Shown piece after piece: positions 34,689 to 45,729 of a DNA stretch of 64,000 bases; position 1 is the first letter of the stretch, and every line of letters starts with the position of its first letter. The notes below the pieces were generated by a model that was not told where the DNA came from, ran no database searches, and worked only from the letters and a program-made list of their open reading frames with translations. A program made the position numbers and the translations under genes. The stretch is from CAVPTL01 sp963708725 (GTDB taxonomy: Bacteria; Actinomycetota; Thermoleophilia; Gaiellales; JAICJC01): assembly GCA_963708725.1 (NCBI GenBank), contig CAVPTL010000014.1, forward strand, positions 248,001 to 312,000. The letters run 5' to 3'.

Positions 34689-34721
34689 GGTGAATAACGG
34701 TGCCTGGCACCGTTATTCACC
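34689..34721. repeat. Perfect 33-base palindrome, copy 1 (GGTGCC-T-GGCACC core)
   Basis: Arms of 16 bases, GGTGAATAACGGTGCC and its exact complement, flank a single T. The right arm ends in the stop codon of the membrane-protein gene. A sister copy lies at 56872-56902. As RNA it would form a very stable hairpin, suited to ending transcription after the clpB operon. The two-copy occurrence suggests a dispersed element rather than a chance terminator. Confidence 0.85.
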
Positions 34722-35388
34722 TACGAGCGGTCTTCGGCGGCCAGCACCCGGCGTCCGGTCAGATCACCGTAGAGCGCGCGGATGAAGAGCGCCGAAAACG
34801 GCCACACGATCGGCACCGAACAGCCCAGTGACAGCAGCTGGGCAACGATTCCCGACGAGAACGCCGACACGATCAGAAACATCGAGATGATCACCGGCGC
34901 CGAGAACACCATCGTCACCAGCCACACCGCCCACGTGCGCTGAAAGTTCCCAAACGACAGCGCGACCGCACGCCACGGTGCCCCCCACACCGACTCGTCT
35001 CCGGCCGCGACCGCCGGCACCGCAAGCATGAACAGCGGCACCACGAGCACCACGAACGGCTCCAGGAACAACAGCAAGACGCCGGTCACGAGCCCGATGG
35101 CCGCCCCGCAGCCGTAGGTCGCCACGAGCCGGCCGACAGGGGCCGGCTGCGGCAGGCCGCGCAGCACCACGAACCCGAGAAACGCGTAGTAGGCGACGCC
35201 GTATGCCAGCGCCGCGGCCACATACACCGTCGATGCCGGGCGTCCGTTGTGATGCAGGACGACCGCGGGCAGACCCGCCAGGATCGTGCCGATCACCGAC
35301 ACCACCAGCAGGTCGGGCCACACGGCGCCGTAGCGGTGCACGGCCGACGCGAACAGATCCGACAGTCGCGCCGGCTCGGTGCCCACGC

Positions 35389-35392
<4 letters not shown>
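34721..35392 (-). CDS. Polytopic membrane protein downstream of clpB, unknown
   Basis: 223 residues with about five to six membrane helices (LLVVSVIGTILAGLPAVVL, VAAALAYGVAYYAFLGFVVL, AAIGLVTGVLLLFLEPFVVLVVPLFMLAVPAV, WAVWLVTMVFSAPVIISMFLIVSAF) and a short polar C-terminus. I recognise no named family. The GTG start overlaps the clpB stop (GTGA), so it is the last gene of the heat-shock operon and is probably heat-induced. Confidence 0.78.
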
Positions 35393-37886
<2,494 letters not shown>

Positions 37887-37905
<19 letters not shown>

Positions 37906-38282
37906 AGCTCCGGGTGTTGTGGTTGTTGGTAGGGCACCAGGTCGCGCCGGTATGAGCGATGCACCTGGGCGAGCTCGTTCTGCAGCCGCTGGGCGGCTTC
38001 GAACATCTGGTTCTCGAGTCTCGATACCTGCCGGTTGAGTGACTCGACCGTGTCTTCGAGCTCGAGCACCCGCGCCACGCCGGCCAGGTTCATTCCCCAT
38101 TCCGACGTCAGCGCAATGATCTTGCGCAGCCGCTCGATGTCGGAGTCAGAGAACCGGCGGGTGCCACCGCTGGTGCGGCGGGGCCGTACCAACCCGCGGC
38201 TCTCGTACATCCGCAGCGTCTGCGGGTGAAGCCCCGTGATCTCGGCGGCCACCGAGATCGAGTAACGAGGCTCCCTGTTCAT
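37887..38282 (-). CDS. hspR: Heat-shock repressor HspR (MerR family)
   Basis: HspR represses dnaK operons by binding HAIR operators, with DnaK as co-repressor in Streptomyces. 131 residues: a MerR-type winged helix (YSISVAAEITGLHPQTLRMYESRGLVRPRRTSGGTRRFSDSDIERLRKI) and a C-terminal coiled coil (LEDTVESLNRQVSRLENQMFEAAQRL). ATG 38282 overlaps the dnaJ stop (ATGA). The gene lies inside the operon it should control. Confidence 0.95.
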
Positions 38283-39397
38283 GCTGAGCGCTCCTCGAAC
38301 AGCTGCTCACGAGGGTCGCCATGGCTGGCGCGCTGGATCTCCTGCAGCTTCTCGAGCGCCTCACGCTCCTGTTTGGAGAGCTTGGACGGCACCGCGATCC
38401 TCAGACGTGCCAGCAGGTCGCCGTTGCCCGAGCCTTTCAGCTTGGGCGCGCCGCGACCCTTGACCCGCAGAAGCTTGCCGTCGGTCGATCCCGCCGGCAC
38501 CTTGACCTTGACGGTCTTACCGTCGGGCGTCGGCAGCTCGACCTGCGATCCCATCGAGGCCTCCGAGAACGTCACCGGCACCTCGATCACGAGATCGTCG
38601 CCCCGTCGGGTGTAGAGCGGGCTGGGACCAACCTTGGTGACGACATACAGGTCGCCCGGCTGGCCGCCGCGCGGGGCGGCTTCGCCCTTGCCCGCCACCT
38701 TGATCCGGGTGCCGTCTCGTACACCCGCGGGGATCCGCACCTGATAGGTCTTGGTCGACCGCACCCGGCCCGCCCCGCGGCAATTCGGGCAGGGATGCTC
38801 GATCACCGTTCCACCCCCACCGCAGCGCGGACAGGGATGACTGAGGGCAAAGAAGCCCTGGCTCTCGGCAATTACGCCGCGGCCCTTGCAGTCAGGACAG
38901 ATGGTCGGGGAAGTACCCGGAGCCGCGCCCGATCCGTGGCAGTCGGGACAGGTGTTGGCCTTGTCGACCGGCACCCGCACCGTGGCACCGACGAGGGCGT
39001 CGGCAAACGGCAGCTCGACCTGGACCTCGACGTCACTCCCACGCTGGGGCGAGGGCCCGTTTCGGGTGGCACCACCGCCACGATTGAAGAGGCCCCCGAA
39101 CAGATCACCCAGGTCGAAGTTGGCACCGGCGCCGGAGAAGTCAAACCCCTGAGCACCGCCCGGAGTCGGCCCCGAACCTGGCCGGAAGGTCTGGCCGAAG
39201 GAGTCGTATTGCTTGCGCTTCTCGGGATCGGAGAGCACGTCATGGGCCTCACCGATCTGCTTGAAGCGCTCCTCGGCCGACGAATCGCCGGGATTGGCAT
39301 CGGGATGATATTGGCGCGCCAGCTTGCGGTACGCCTTTTTGATCTCGTCCTGGCTCGCCCCCTTGGGGACGCCCAGGGTGTCGTAGTAACTCGCCAT
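38279..39397 (-). CDS. dnaJ: Chaperone DnaJ
   Basis: Hsp40 co-chaperone that stimulates DnaK ATPase. 372 residues: J domain (YYDTLGVPKGASQDEIKKAYRKLARQYHPDANPG with HPD), a Gly/Phe region (GFDFSGAGANFDLGDLFGG), four CxxCxGxG-like zinc repeats (CPDCHGSGA, CPDCKGRG, CPRCGGGG, CPNCRGAG) and the C-terminal substrate domain. It lies between grpE and hspR. Confidence 0.98.
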   Translation of the reverse strand: MASYYDTLGVPKGASQDEIKKAYRKLARQYHPDANPGDSSAEERFKQIGEAHDVLSDPEKRKQYDSFGQTFRPGSGPTPGGAQGFDFSGAGANFDLGDLFGGLFNRGGGATRNGPSPQRGSDVEVQVELPFADALVGATVRVPVDKANTCPDCHGSGAAPGTSPTICPDCKGRGVIAESQGFFALSHPCPRCGGGGTVIEHPCPNCRGAGRVRSTKTYQVRIPAGVRDGTRIKVAGKGEAAPRGGQPGDLYVVTKVGPSPLYTRRGDDLVIEVPVTFSEASMGSQVELPTPDGKTVKVKVPAGSTDGKLLRVKGRGAPKLKGSGNGDLLARLRIAVPSKLSKQEREALEKLQEIQRASHGDPREQLFEERSA

Positions 39398-39405
39398 GCG
39401 CCGGT

Positions 39406-39972
39406 TCAGCCGCCCTCTCCGGGGGTGCCGCTGGAGACGACCACACGCACCGCGCGCACGACCTTTGAGCCGAGCGTGTAGCCGGGCTGCCAGACCGCTG
39501 CGACGGTGCCCTCGGGATGCTCCGACGGCTGGTGCGAAAGCGCCTCGTGCACATGCGGATCGAAGGCATCACCGGGCTCGGTCGGGATCGTCTCCAAACC
39601 GCGCCGATGCAACACCTCGGCCAGCTGCTTGCTGACCAGCTGGACGCCCTCGGCGACCTTCGCCTGCTCATGGTGCTCCGAGGCGTCGAGCGCTCGCTCG
39701 AGGTTGTCGAGCACGGGCAGCAGATCGCCCACGATGCCCTCCACCGCCCGCCGGGCCTGATCTTCGGCGTCGCGCGCGACCCGCTTTCGGAAGTTGTCGA
39801 AATCGGCAGCCACCCGGCGCAGGTTGGCCAGGTACTCGTCGGCCTGCCGGCGGGCCTCCTCGAGCTCGCTCAGCTCGGGCTCGGCAGCGGCCGCCGGGTC
39901 ATCCCCGGCGGCCTCCTGCGCGGCTTCGAGCTCCGGCTCGATTTCGACCTGCTCGTTGGGCTCGCGGTTCAC
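39406..39972 (-). CDS. grpE: Nucleotide exchange factor GrpE
   Basis: GrpE releases ADP from DnaK. 188 residues: an acidic N-terminus, the long coiled coil (LEEARRQADEYLANLRRVAADFDNFRKRVARD), and the beta domain (LVSKQLAEVLHRRGLETI, FDPHVHEALSHQPSEHPEGTV, GYTLGSKVVRAVRVVVSSG). GTG 39972 overlaps the dnaK stop by 4 bases. Confidence 0.97.
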   Translation of the reverse strand: MNREPNEQVEIEPELEAAQEAAGDDPAAAAEPELSELEEARRQADEYLANLRRVAADFDNFRKRVARDAEDQARRAVEGIVGDLLPVLDNLERALDASEHHEQAKVAEGVQLVSKQLAEVLHRRGLETIPTEPGDAFDPHVHEALSHQPSEHPEGTVAAVWQPGYTLGSKVVRAVRVVVSSGTPGEGG

Positions 39973-41885
39973 GCGCGATCCCCGGCCTCAGTCTCGGACT
40001 CGTCCACAACCTCGGCGTCGACGATCTCCTCCTCCGAGTCGTCAGCCTCGCCGTTGGCTGCCGTCGACTGGGTGGCGCCGGCGGCCTGAGCCTGCTGATA
40101 GACGAGCTCACCGAGCTTGAACGAGGCCTCTCGCAGCGCCTCGAGCTTGGTCCGGATGTCGGCGGCGTCGTCGCCCTCGAGCGACGTGCGAACCGCCTCG
40201 ATCTTTCCCTTGATGTCGGACTTGGTGTCGTCGTCGAGCTTCTCCTCATGCTCGCTGAGCGACTTCTCGGTCGCATACACGACCTGCTCGGCCGAGTTGC
40301 GGGCCTCGGCCAGATCGCGCATCCGGCGATCGTCCTCGGCGTGCGCCTCGGCGTCGGTCACCATCGACTCGACCTCGGCATCGGAGAGACCCGATCCACC
40401 CTGGATCTGGATCTTCTGCTCGTTGCCCGAGCCACTGTCCTTCGCAGACACGTGCATGATCCCGTTGGCGTCGATGTCGAAGGTGACCTCGATCATCGGC
40501 ACACCGCGGGGAGCCGGCGGAATCCCCACCAGCTGGAACTTGCCGAGCGTCTTGTTGTAGGTGGCCATCTCGCGCTCACCCTGGAGCACGTGGATCTCGA
40601 CGGACGGCTGTCCGTCTTCGGCGGTCGAGAAGTTCTCCGACTTGCGGGTCGGAATCGTCGTGTTGCGCTCGATCAGCTTGGTCATCACGCCGCCCTTGGT
40701 CTCGATGCCCAGCGACAGCGGGGTCACGTCGAGCAGCAGCACGTCCTTGACCTCACCCTTGAGCACACCCGCCTGGATCGCGGCGCCGATGGCGACGACC
40801 TCGTCGGGGTTCACACCCCGGTGTGGATCCTTGCCGATCAGCTCCTTGACCTTCTCCTGCACCGCCGGCATGCGAGTCATGCCGCCGACCAGGATCACCT
40901 GATCGATCTCTGACGGCGCCAGGCCGGCGTCGGACAACGCCTGCTTGGTGGGGCCGACCGTACGCTCGACCAGGTCGTGCGTCAGCTCGGTCAGCTTCGC
41001 CCGTGAGAGCGTCGTGTCGAGATGCTTCGGGCCATCAGACCCGGCCGTGATGAACGGCAGGTTGATGTTGGTCGACTGCGTGGTCGAGAGCTCGATCTTG
41101 GCCTTCTCCGCGGCCTCGTACAGCCGCTGCAGCGCCATCGGATCGATGCCCAGGTCGATGCCCTGGTCGCGCTTGAACTCGGCGATCAGCCAGTCGACGA
41201 CCGCCTTGTCGAAGTTGTCTCCGCCCAGATGGTTGTCGCCAGAGGTCGCCTTGACCTCGAATACGCCCTCACCCAGCTCGAGAATCGACACGTCGAAGGT
41301 GCCACCGCCGAGGTCGAACACCAGGATCGTCTGATCGCCCTCCTTGTCGAGGCCATAGGCCAGCGACGCGGCGGTCGGCTCGTTGATGATGCGAAGCACG
41401 TTCAGCCCGGCGATCTTGCCGGCGTCCTTGGTGGCATTTCGCTGGGCGTCGTTGAAGTACGCCGGGACGGTGATGACCGCCTCAGCGACCGGCTCGCCCA
41501 GATATGACTCGGCGTCGGTCTTGAGCTTCTGGAGGATCATCGCCGAGATCTCCGGGGGCGGGAACGTCTTGTCCTCAGCCTGCACGCGCGCGTCGCCGTT
41601 GGGGCCGGACACGACCTCGTACGGGACGATCTTCTGCTCCTCGGATACCTCATTGGCCTTGCGGCCCATGAAACGCTTGATCGAGAAGATCGTGTTCTTG
41701 GGGTTGGTGACGGCCTGGCGCTTGGCGGGAGTGCCCACCAGCCGCTGGCCATCCTTCGCGAACGCCACCACCGACGGGGTGGTGCGACCGCCTTCAGCAT
41801 TGGGGATCACGGTGGGCTCTCCGCCCTCCATCACCGCCATACACGAGTTGGTCGTGCCAAGGTCAATGCCGATCACTTTGCTCAT
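39969..41885 (-). CDS. dnaK: Chaperone DnaK (Hsp70)
   Basis: Hsp70 chaperone, 638 residues. ATPase domain: IGIDLGTTNSCMAVMEGGEP, TVPAYFNDAQRNATKDAG, INEPTAASLAYGLD, VFDLGGGTFDVSILE and ILVGGMTRMPAVQ. Substrate domain: DVTPLSLGIETKGGVMTKLIERNTTIPT, GIPPAPRGVPMIEVTFDIDANGI. An AAGGAG ribosome binding site lies in front of ATG 41885. It heads dnaK-grpE-dnaJ-hspR-clpB-membrane protein. Confidence 0.99.
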   Translation of the reverse strand: MSKVIGIDLGTTNSCMAVMEGGEPTVIPNAEGGRTTPSVVAFAKDGQRLVGTPAKRQAVTNPKNTIFSIKRFMGRKANEVSEEQKIVPYEVVSGPNGDARVQAEDKTFPPPEISAMILQKLKTDAESYLGEPVAEAVITVPAYFNDAQRNATKDAGKIAGLNVLRIINEPTAASLAYGLDKEGDQTILVFDLGGGTFDVSILELGEGVFEVKATSGDNHLGGDNFDKAVVDWLIAEFKRDQGIDLGIDPMALQRLYEAAEKAKIELSTTQSTNINLPFITAGSDGPKHLDTTLSRAKLTELTHDLVERTVGPTKQALSDAGLAPSEIDQVILVGGMTRMPAVQEKVKELIGKDPHRGVNPDEVVAIGAAIQAGVLKGEVKDVLLLDVTPLSLGIETKGGVMTKLIERNTTIPTRKSENFSTAEDGQPSVEIHVLQGEREMATYNKTLGKFQLVGIPPAPRGVPMIEVTFDIDANGIMHVSAKDSGSGNEQKIQIQGGSGLSDAEVESMVTDAEAHAEDDRRMRDLAEARNSAEQVVYATEKSLSEHEEKLDDDTKSDIKGKIEAVRTSLEGDDAADIRTKLEALREASFKLGELVYQQAQAAGATQSTAANGEADDSEEEIVDAEVVDESETEAGDRA

Positions 41886-41909
41886 CCATCACTCCTTGAG
41901 TTGCTCTGC

Positions 41910-41939
41910 AGTAGAAAACCTTAGTCGAGTTATATCAAG
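41910..41939 (-). promoter_or_regulatory. dnaK promoter with HAIR-like HspR operator
   Basis: On the minus strand TTGATA (41938-41933) and TCTACT (41915-41910) are 17 bases apart, a good -35/-10 pair. The stretch CTTGATA-N7-ACTAAGG (41939-41919) covers the -35 and matches the HAIR consensus CTTGAGT-N7-ACTCAAG at 10 of 14 positions. An HspR dimer there would block RNA polymerase. The operator is degenerate, so the assignment rests on the match plus hspR in the operon. Confidence 0.55.
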
Positions 41940-41984
41940 ATTGAGGTGGGATGGCAAGATGGCTTGAATCATGTGCTGAGCGGG

Positions 41985-41990
41985 TACTCT
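41985..41990 (+). promoter_or_regulatory. -10 box of moaA (TACTCT-N6-ATG)
   Basis: TACTCT ends 6 bases before ATG 41997. TTGAAT lies 15 bases further up. A start of transcription at or very near the ATG is predicted. Confidence 0.4.
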
Positions 41991-41996
41991 GCAGAC

Positions 41997-43007
41997 ATGA
42001 CGGACGTTCGCGACACGATGAACCGACCGCTGCGCGACCTGCGCATCTCGGTGACGGATCGCTGCGACTTCCGATGCGTGTACTGCATGCCCAAGCAGGT
42101 GTTCGGCCCCAACTTCGAGTTTCTGCGCCGATCGCAGCTGCTCACCTTCGAGGAGATCACCCGCCTGGCCACGGTGTTCGCCGGGCTGGGTGTGCGCAAG
42201 CTGCGCCTGACCGGCGGCGAGCCGCTGATGCGCCGCGAGGTCGAACGGCTGGTCGCGATGCTGCGCGAGGTCGACGGCATCGAGGACATCGCGCTCACCA
42301 CCAACGGGTCGCTGTTGGCCCGAAAAGCCCAGTCGCTGGCCGACGCAGGTCTCGACCGCGTGACCGTCAGCCTCGACTCGATCGACGACGAGGTGTTCCG
42401 GTCGATGAACGATGTCGACTTTCCGGTCGAGCGGGTGCTGGAGGCGATTGAGGTCGCAAGCGCGGCCGGGCTCGGCCCGATCAAGGTCAACTCGGTGGTC
42501 AAGCGCGGCCTCAACGACGACGGCCTGCTCGATCTTGCCGACCACTTCCGCGGCACCGGCCACATCCTGCGGCTGATCGAGTTCATGGACGTCGGCACCA
42601 CCAACGGGTGGCGGCTGGACGACGTCGTCGGCGCCCACGAGATGATCGACCGGATCTCGTCACGATGGCCGCTCGAACCGCTGGACGCGCTCTACCCCGG
42701 CGAGGTGGCCAAGCGCTACCGCTACGCCGACGGGGAGGGCGAGATCGGCGTGATCGCATCGGTCACCCAGCCGTTCTGCGGCGGCTGCACCCGCGCCCGG
42801 CTTTCGGCCGAGGGCCGGCTGTACACATGCCTGTTCGGAGCGCTGGGGCACGACCTGCGAAGCGTGGTGCGCTCGGAGGCAACGGACGTCGAGCTGGCCG
42901 AGAAGGTCGGCGGAATCTGGACGCGGCGGGCCGATCGCTACTCCGAGCTGCGCAGCGCCAACACGGTCGGCAGACCGAAAGTGGAGATGTCCCACATCGG
43001 CGGATAG
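41997..43007 (+). CDS. moaA: GTP 3',8-cyclase MoaA (molybdopterin synthesis)
   Basis: Radical-SAM enzyme for the first step of molybdenum cofactor synthesis. 336 residues: LRISVTDRCDFRCVYCMPK (SAM cluster CxxxCxxC), VRKLRLTGGEPLMR, the second cluster CGGCTRARLSAEGRLYTC, and the C-terminal Gly-Gly tail (VEMSHIGG) needed for catalysis. A longer reading upstream is discarded because ATG 41997 fits the family start. No other moa/moe genes are nearby. Confidence 0.97.
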   Translation: MTDVRDTMNRPLRDLRISVTDRCDFRCVYCMPKQVFGPNFEFLRRSQLLTFEEITRLATVFAGLGVRKLRLTGGEPLMRREVERLVAMLREVDGIEDIALTTNGSLLARKAQSLADAGLDRVTVSLDSIDDEVFRSMNDVDFPVERVLEAIEVASAAGLGPIKVNSVVKRGLNDDGLLDLADHFRGTGHILRLIEFMDVGTTNGWRLDDVVGAHEMIDRISSRWPLEPLDALYPGEVAKRYRYADGEGEIGVIASVTQPFCGGCTRARLSAEGRLYTCLFGALGHDLRSVVRSEATDVELAEKVGGIWTRRADRYSELRSANTVGRPKVEMSHIGG

Positions 43008-43013
43008 CGCTCT

Positions 43014-43036
43014 GGGCGGGATCCGGCATCTCGCCC
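43014..43036 (+). terminator. Hairpin between moaA and the PAP2 gene
   Basis: Arms GGGCGGGAT (43014-43022) and ATCTCGCCC (43028-43036) pair over nine positions with one G-U, around a five-base loop. It begins 7 bases after the moaA stop. There is no T-run, so it is at best a weak terminator or a transcript-end stabiliser. Confidence 0.35.
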
Positions 43037-43057
43037 GATTGATACGATCTCACCACG

Positions 43058-43909
43058 ATGGGTGACGTCGCAGCGGATAGCCGAGGCGCCTTGTCGCAGC
43101 TTTTGGCACCGCTGCGCTGGGTCGAGAAATTCCTTCCCAAAGGCTGGGGTGACTTCATCCGCCAGCTGGTCTTGTTCACCCTGGTGGACATCGGCTATGA
43201 GCTGACCCGCGGGCATTCGCTGGGCAGCGTGCAGGTCGCGTTCATCCACGCCCGCGAACTGGTCTCGTTCGAGCGGTCGGTCGGGATCTTCACCGAGCTC
43301 GACGTGCAACGCTGGGCGCTGCACCGCACCTGGGCGCTCGACATCGCCGACTTCACCTATTTCCACGCGCACTTTGCGATCACCGTGGTGTTCCTGTTTT
43401 GGCTCTATCTGCGCCGCAACCGCCACTACTACTTCATCCGAAACGCCATCTTCGTGGCCGACGGGATCGCGTTGATCGGCTTCACGCTGTTTCCCGCCGC
43501 ACCGCCGCGGTTTCTCACCGACCTCGGCTTCACCGACACGCTCGACCGGTATGCCGACATCAACACCTACTCGGATGGGCTCAAGCAGCTGACCAATCCC
43601 TACGCCGCGGTGCCGAGCATCCACACGTGCTACTCGCTGATCACCGCCATCACCTGCTTCTACCTGGTCACGCGCAAGCCGGTGCGGTTCGCGTTTCTGT
43701 TCTACCCGGCGCTGATCATCTTCTCGATCGTGGCGACCGCGAACCACTTCTGGGTCGATGCCATGCTCGGGGCACTCACCGCGGCCGTGGCGCTCACCAC
43801 TGCCTGGGTGATCGAGCGCTTCCACCCGACGCTGCCCGACAGCGCTCGGCTGCGCATGCACCTGCGACCGGTGGCCACCTCGCCGCCTGCCACCCCGCAG
43901 CAAAACTAG
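43058..43909 (+). CDS. PAP2/inositol-phosphotransferase-like membrane enzyme
   Basis: 283 residues with about six membrane helices. The PAP2 (type 2 phosphatidic acid phosphatase) catalytic set is present as PAAPPRFLTDLGF, NPYAAVPSIHTCYSLI (C2, with PSxH) and NHFWVDAMLGAL (C3, with the His and Asp). The order resembles the Aur1/Ipt1-type PAP2 branch that moves inositol phosphate or dephosphorylates lipids. It is the first gene of a putative inositol-lipid operon. TACGAT lies 9 bases before the ATG. Confidence 0.87.
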   Translation: MGDVAADSRGALSQLLAPLRWVEKFLPKGWGDFIRQLVLFTLVDIGYELTRGHSLGSVQVAFIHARELVSFERSVGIFTELDVQRWALHRTWALDIADFTYFHAHFAITVVFLFWLYLRRNRHYYFIRNAIFVADGIALIGFTLFPAAPPRFLTDLGFTDTLDRYADINTYSDGLKQLTNPYAAVPSIHTCYSLITAITCFYLVTRKPVRFAFLFYPALIIFSIVATANHFWVDAMLGALTAAVALTTAWVIERFHPTLPDSARLRMHLRPVATSPPATPQQN

Positions 43910-43928
43910 CGCCTCATAGCTTCCGTGG

Positions 43929-43934
43929 TATAGT
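43929..43934 (+). promoter_or_regulatory. -10 box of the phosphatidyltransferase gene (TATAGT-N7-ATG)
   Basis: TATAGT ends 7 bases before ATG 43942, the leaderless arrangement. It could provide internal expression of the inositol-lipid genes. Confidence 0.5.
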
Positions 43935-43941
43935 GCGCGCG

Positions 43942-44562
43942 ATGAGCGTGAAGCTTGCCCGTCTCAAGAACGGGTACACCACAGGCGGCCGCGGGCTCGG
44001 TATGCGGCTGATGGGCCGGTTCGATTCACTGCCGGTGACTCCCAACCAACTCACCGTTGCAGGGCTTTCGCTCAACGGTGTCGCCGCGATCCTGATCTAC
44101 AAGGAACACTTCGTGTGGGCATTCGTCGCCTTCATCCTCGGCTCGGTGTTCGACATCCTCGACGGAGCGCTGGCCCGCTCGCACGGCTTGCTCACACCGT
44201 TCGGCGGATTCCTCGACTCCACCACCGACCGTATCAGCGAGGGCCTGATCCTGGGCTCGATCGCGTTGGTGCTCGCGGCCGAGGGCAAGACCTGGGCGCT
44301 CGCGAGCGTCTTCGTGGCGCTCGTCGGCTCGTTTCTCGTCAGCTACACCCGTGCCAAAGCGGAGGCCATCGGCCTGCGCTGTGAGGTGGGTCTCATGACC
44401 CGCACCGAGCGCATCGTGCTGGTGGCGGTCGCATTGCCGTTCGCCGGAGCAGGATCGCTTCCCTACGCCATGTACCTGCTGGCAACCCTCACGGCCTTCA
44501 CCGTGTGGCAGCGGGTCGACTTTGTTCGAAGATCCCTCGCAAAGCCCCCATCGGAGGTTTGA
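43942..44562 (+). CDS. CDP-alcohol phosphatidyltransferase (phosphatidylinositol-phosphate synthase-like)
   Basis: Integral membrane enzyme, 206 residues. It has the full family signature DILDGALARSHGLLTPFGGFLDSTTDR (D-x2-DG-x2-AR-x8-G-x3-D-x3-D) near residues 75-100 and about six helices. With inositol-phosphate synthase immediately downstream (2-base gap), the likely reaction is CDP-diacylglycerol plus inositol 3-phosphate to phosphatidylinositol phosphate, as in mycobacteria. A phosphatidylglycerol-type activity cannot be excluded from sequence alone. Confidence 0.88.
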   Translation: MSVKLARLKNGYTTGGRGLGMRLMGRFDSLPVTPNQLTVAGLSLNGVAAILIYKEHFVWAFVAFILGSVFDILDGALARSHGLLTPFGGFLDSTTDRISEGLILGSIALVLAAEGKTWALASVFVALVGSFLVSYTRAKAEAIGLRCEVGLMTRTERIVLVAVALPFAGAGSLPYAMYLLATLTAFTVWQRVDFVRRSLAKPPSEV

Positions 44563-44564
44563 CC

Positions 44565-45716
44565 ATGGCCGAATCGGCCTCTCAAAACGGACATAAACGC
44601 TCGAACGGCAAGGTCCGCGTCGCCATCGTCGGCGTCGGTAACTGCGCCTCGTCGCTGGTGCAAGGCATCGAGTACTACCGCGATGCCGACCCCGCCGAGA
44701 CCGTACCGGGATTGATGCACGTCGATCTCGGCGGCTACCACGTCTCCGACATCGAGTTCTCGGCCGCCTTCGACGTCGACGCCGACAAGGTCGGCAAAGA
44801 CCTCGGCAGCGCGATCTTCAGTGGCCAGAACAACACCGTCAAGTTCTCGGACGTCCCCGATCTGGGCATCGAGGTACAGCGGGGCATGACCCACGACGGG
44901 CTCGGCAAGTACCTCTCGAAGATCATCACCAAGGCTCCCGGCGAGACCGCCGACGTGGCCGACATCCTGCGCGCCACCAAGACCGACGTGGTCGTCTCGT
45001 ACCTGCCCGTGGGCTCCGAGGAGGCCACCAAGTGGTACGTCGAGCAGGTGCTCGCCGCCGGGTGCGCGTTCGTCAACTGCGTGCCGGTGTTCATCGCCCG
45101 CGAGGCCTACTGGCGTCGCCGCTTCGAGACGGCCGGACTGCCGATCATCGGCGACGACATCAAGTCGCAGGTCGGCGCCACGATCGTGCATCGCAAGCTC
45201 GCCCGCCTGTTCCAGGACCGCGGCGTGCTGCTCGAGCGCACCCACCAGCTGAACGTCGGGGGTAACACCGACTTCCTGAACATGCTCGAGCGCGAGCGGT
45301 TGGAGTCCAAGAAGATCTCCAAGACCAACGCGGTCACGTCACAGCTCGACTACGACATCGGAGCCGACAACGTGCACATCGGCCCGTCCGACCACGTCGC
45401 CTGGCTGCAGGATCGTAAGTGGGCATACATCCGACTCGAGGGCCGCTCGTTCGGCGACGTGCCCCTCAACATCGAGCTGAAGCTCGAGGTGGTCGACTCG
45501 CCCAACTCCGCCGGCATCGTGATCGACGCCGTGCGGTGCGCAAAGCTCGGCCTCGACAACGGCCTCTCGGGAGCGCTCGAGTGGCCCGCGGCGTACTTCA
45601 TGAAGTCGCCCCCGGTGCAGCACCCCGACGATCAGTGCCGCGACCAGGTGGACGAGTTCATTCGCACCTATACGCCGCAGCCGAAGAAAGCCTCGAAGGA
45701 GGCGGCCGAGGCCTGA
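44565..45716 (+). CDS. ino1: Inositol-3-phosphate synthase
   Basis: Ino1 converts glucose 6-phosphate to inositol 3-phosphate with NAD. 383 residues, short actinobacterial/archaeal type: VRVAIVGVGNCASSLVQGIEYY (NAD loop), AAFDVDADKVGKDL, TDVVVSYLPVGSEEATKWY, FVNCVPVFIA, GDDIKSQVGATIVHRKLA, LNVGGNTDFLNML, SKTNAVTSQL, GPSDHVAWLQDRKWAYIRLEGRSFGDVPLNIE and the final YFMKSPPVQ. GGAGG precedes ATG 44565. It provides the inositol for the adjacent phosphatidyltransferase. Confidence 0.96.
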   Translation: MAESASQNGHKRSNGKVRVAIVGVGNCASSLVQGIEYYRDADPAETVPGLMHVDLGGYHVSDIEFSAAFDVDADKVGKDLGSAIFSGQNNTVKFSDVPDLGIEVQRGMTHDGLGKYLSKIITKAPGETADVADILRATKTDVVVSYLPVGSEEATKWYVEQVLAAGCAFVNCVPVFIAREAYWRRRFETAGLPIIGDDIKSQVGATIVHRKLARLFQDRGVLLERTHQLNVGGNTDFLNMLERERLESKKISKTNAVTSQLDYDIGADNVHIGPSDHVAWLQDRKWAYIRLEGRSFGDVPLNIELKLEVVDSPNSAGIVIDAVRCAKLGLDNGLSGALEWPAAYFMKSPPVQHPDDQCRDQVDEFIRTYTPQPKKASKEAAEA

Positions 45717-45729
45717 TGGCCGCTGCGTC

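Noticed and set aside
37906..38100. 65-residue upstream extension of ClpB
   Set aside because: It lies over hspR; the ClpB family starts at MDFQKLTIKSQEA.
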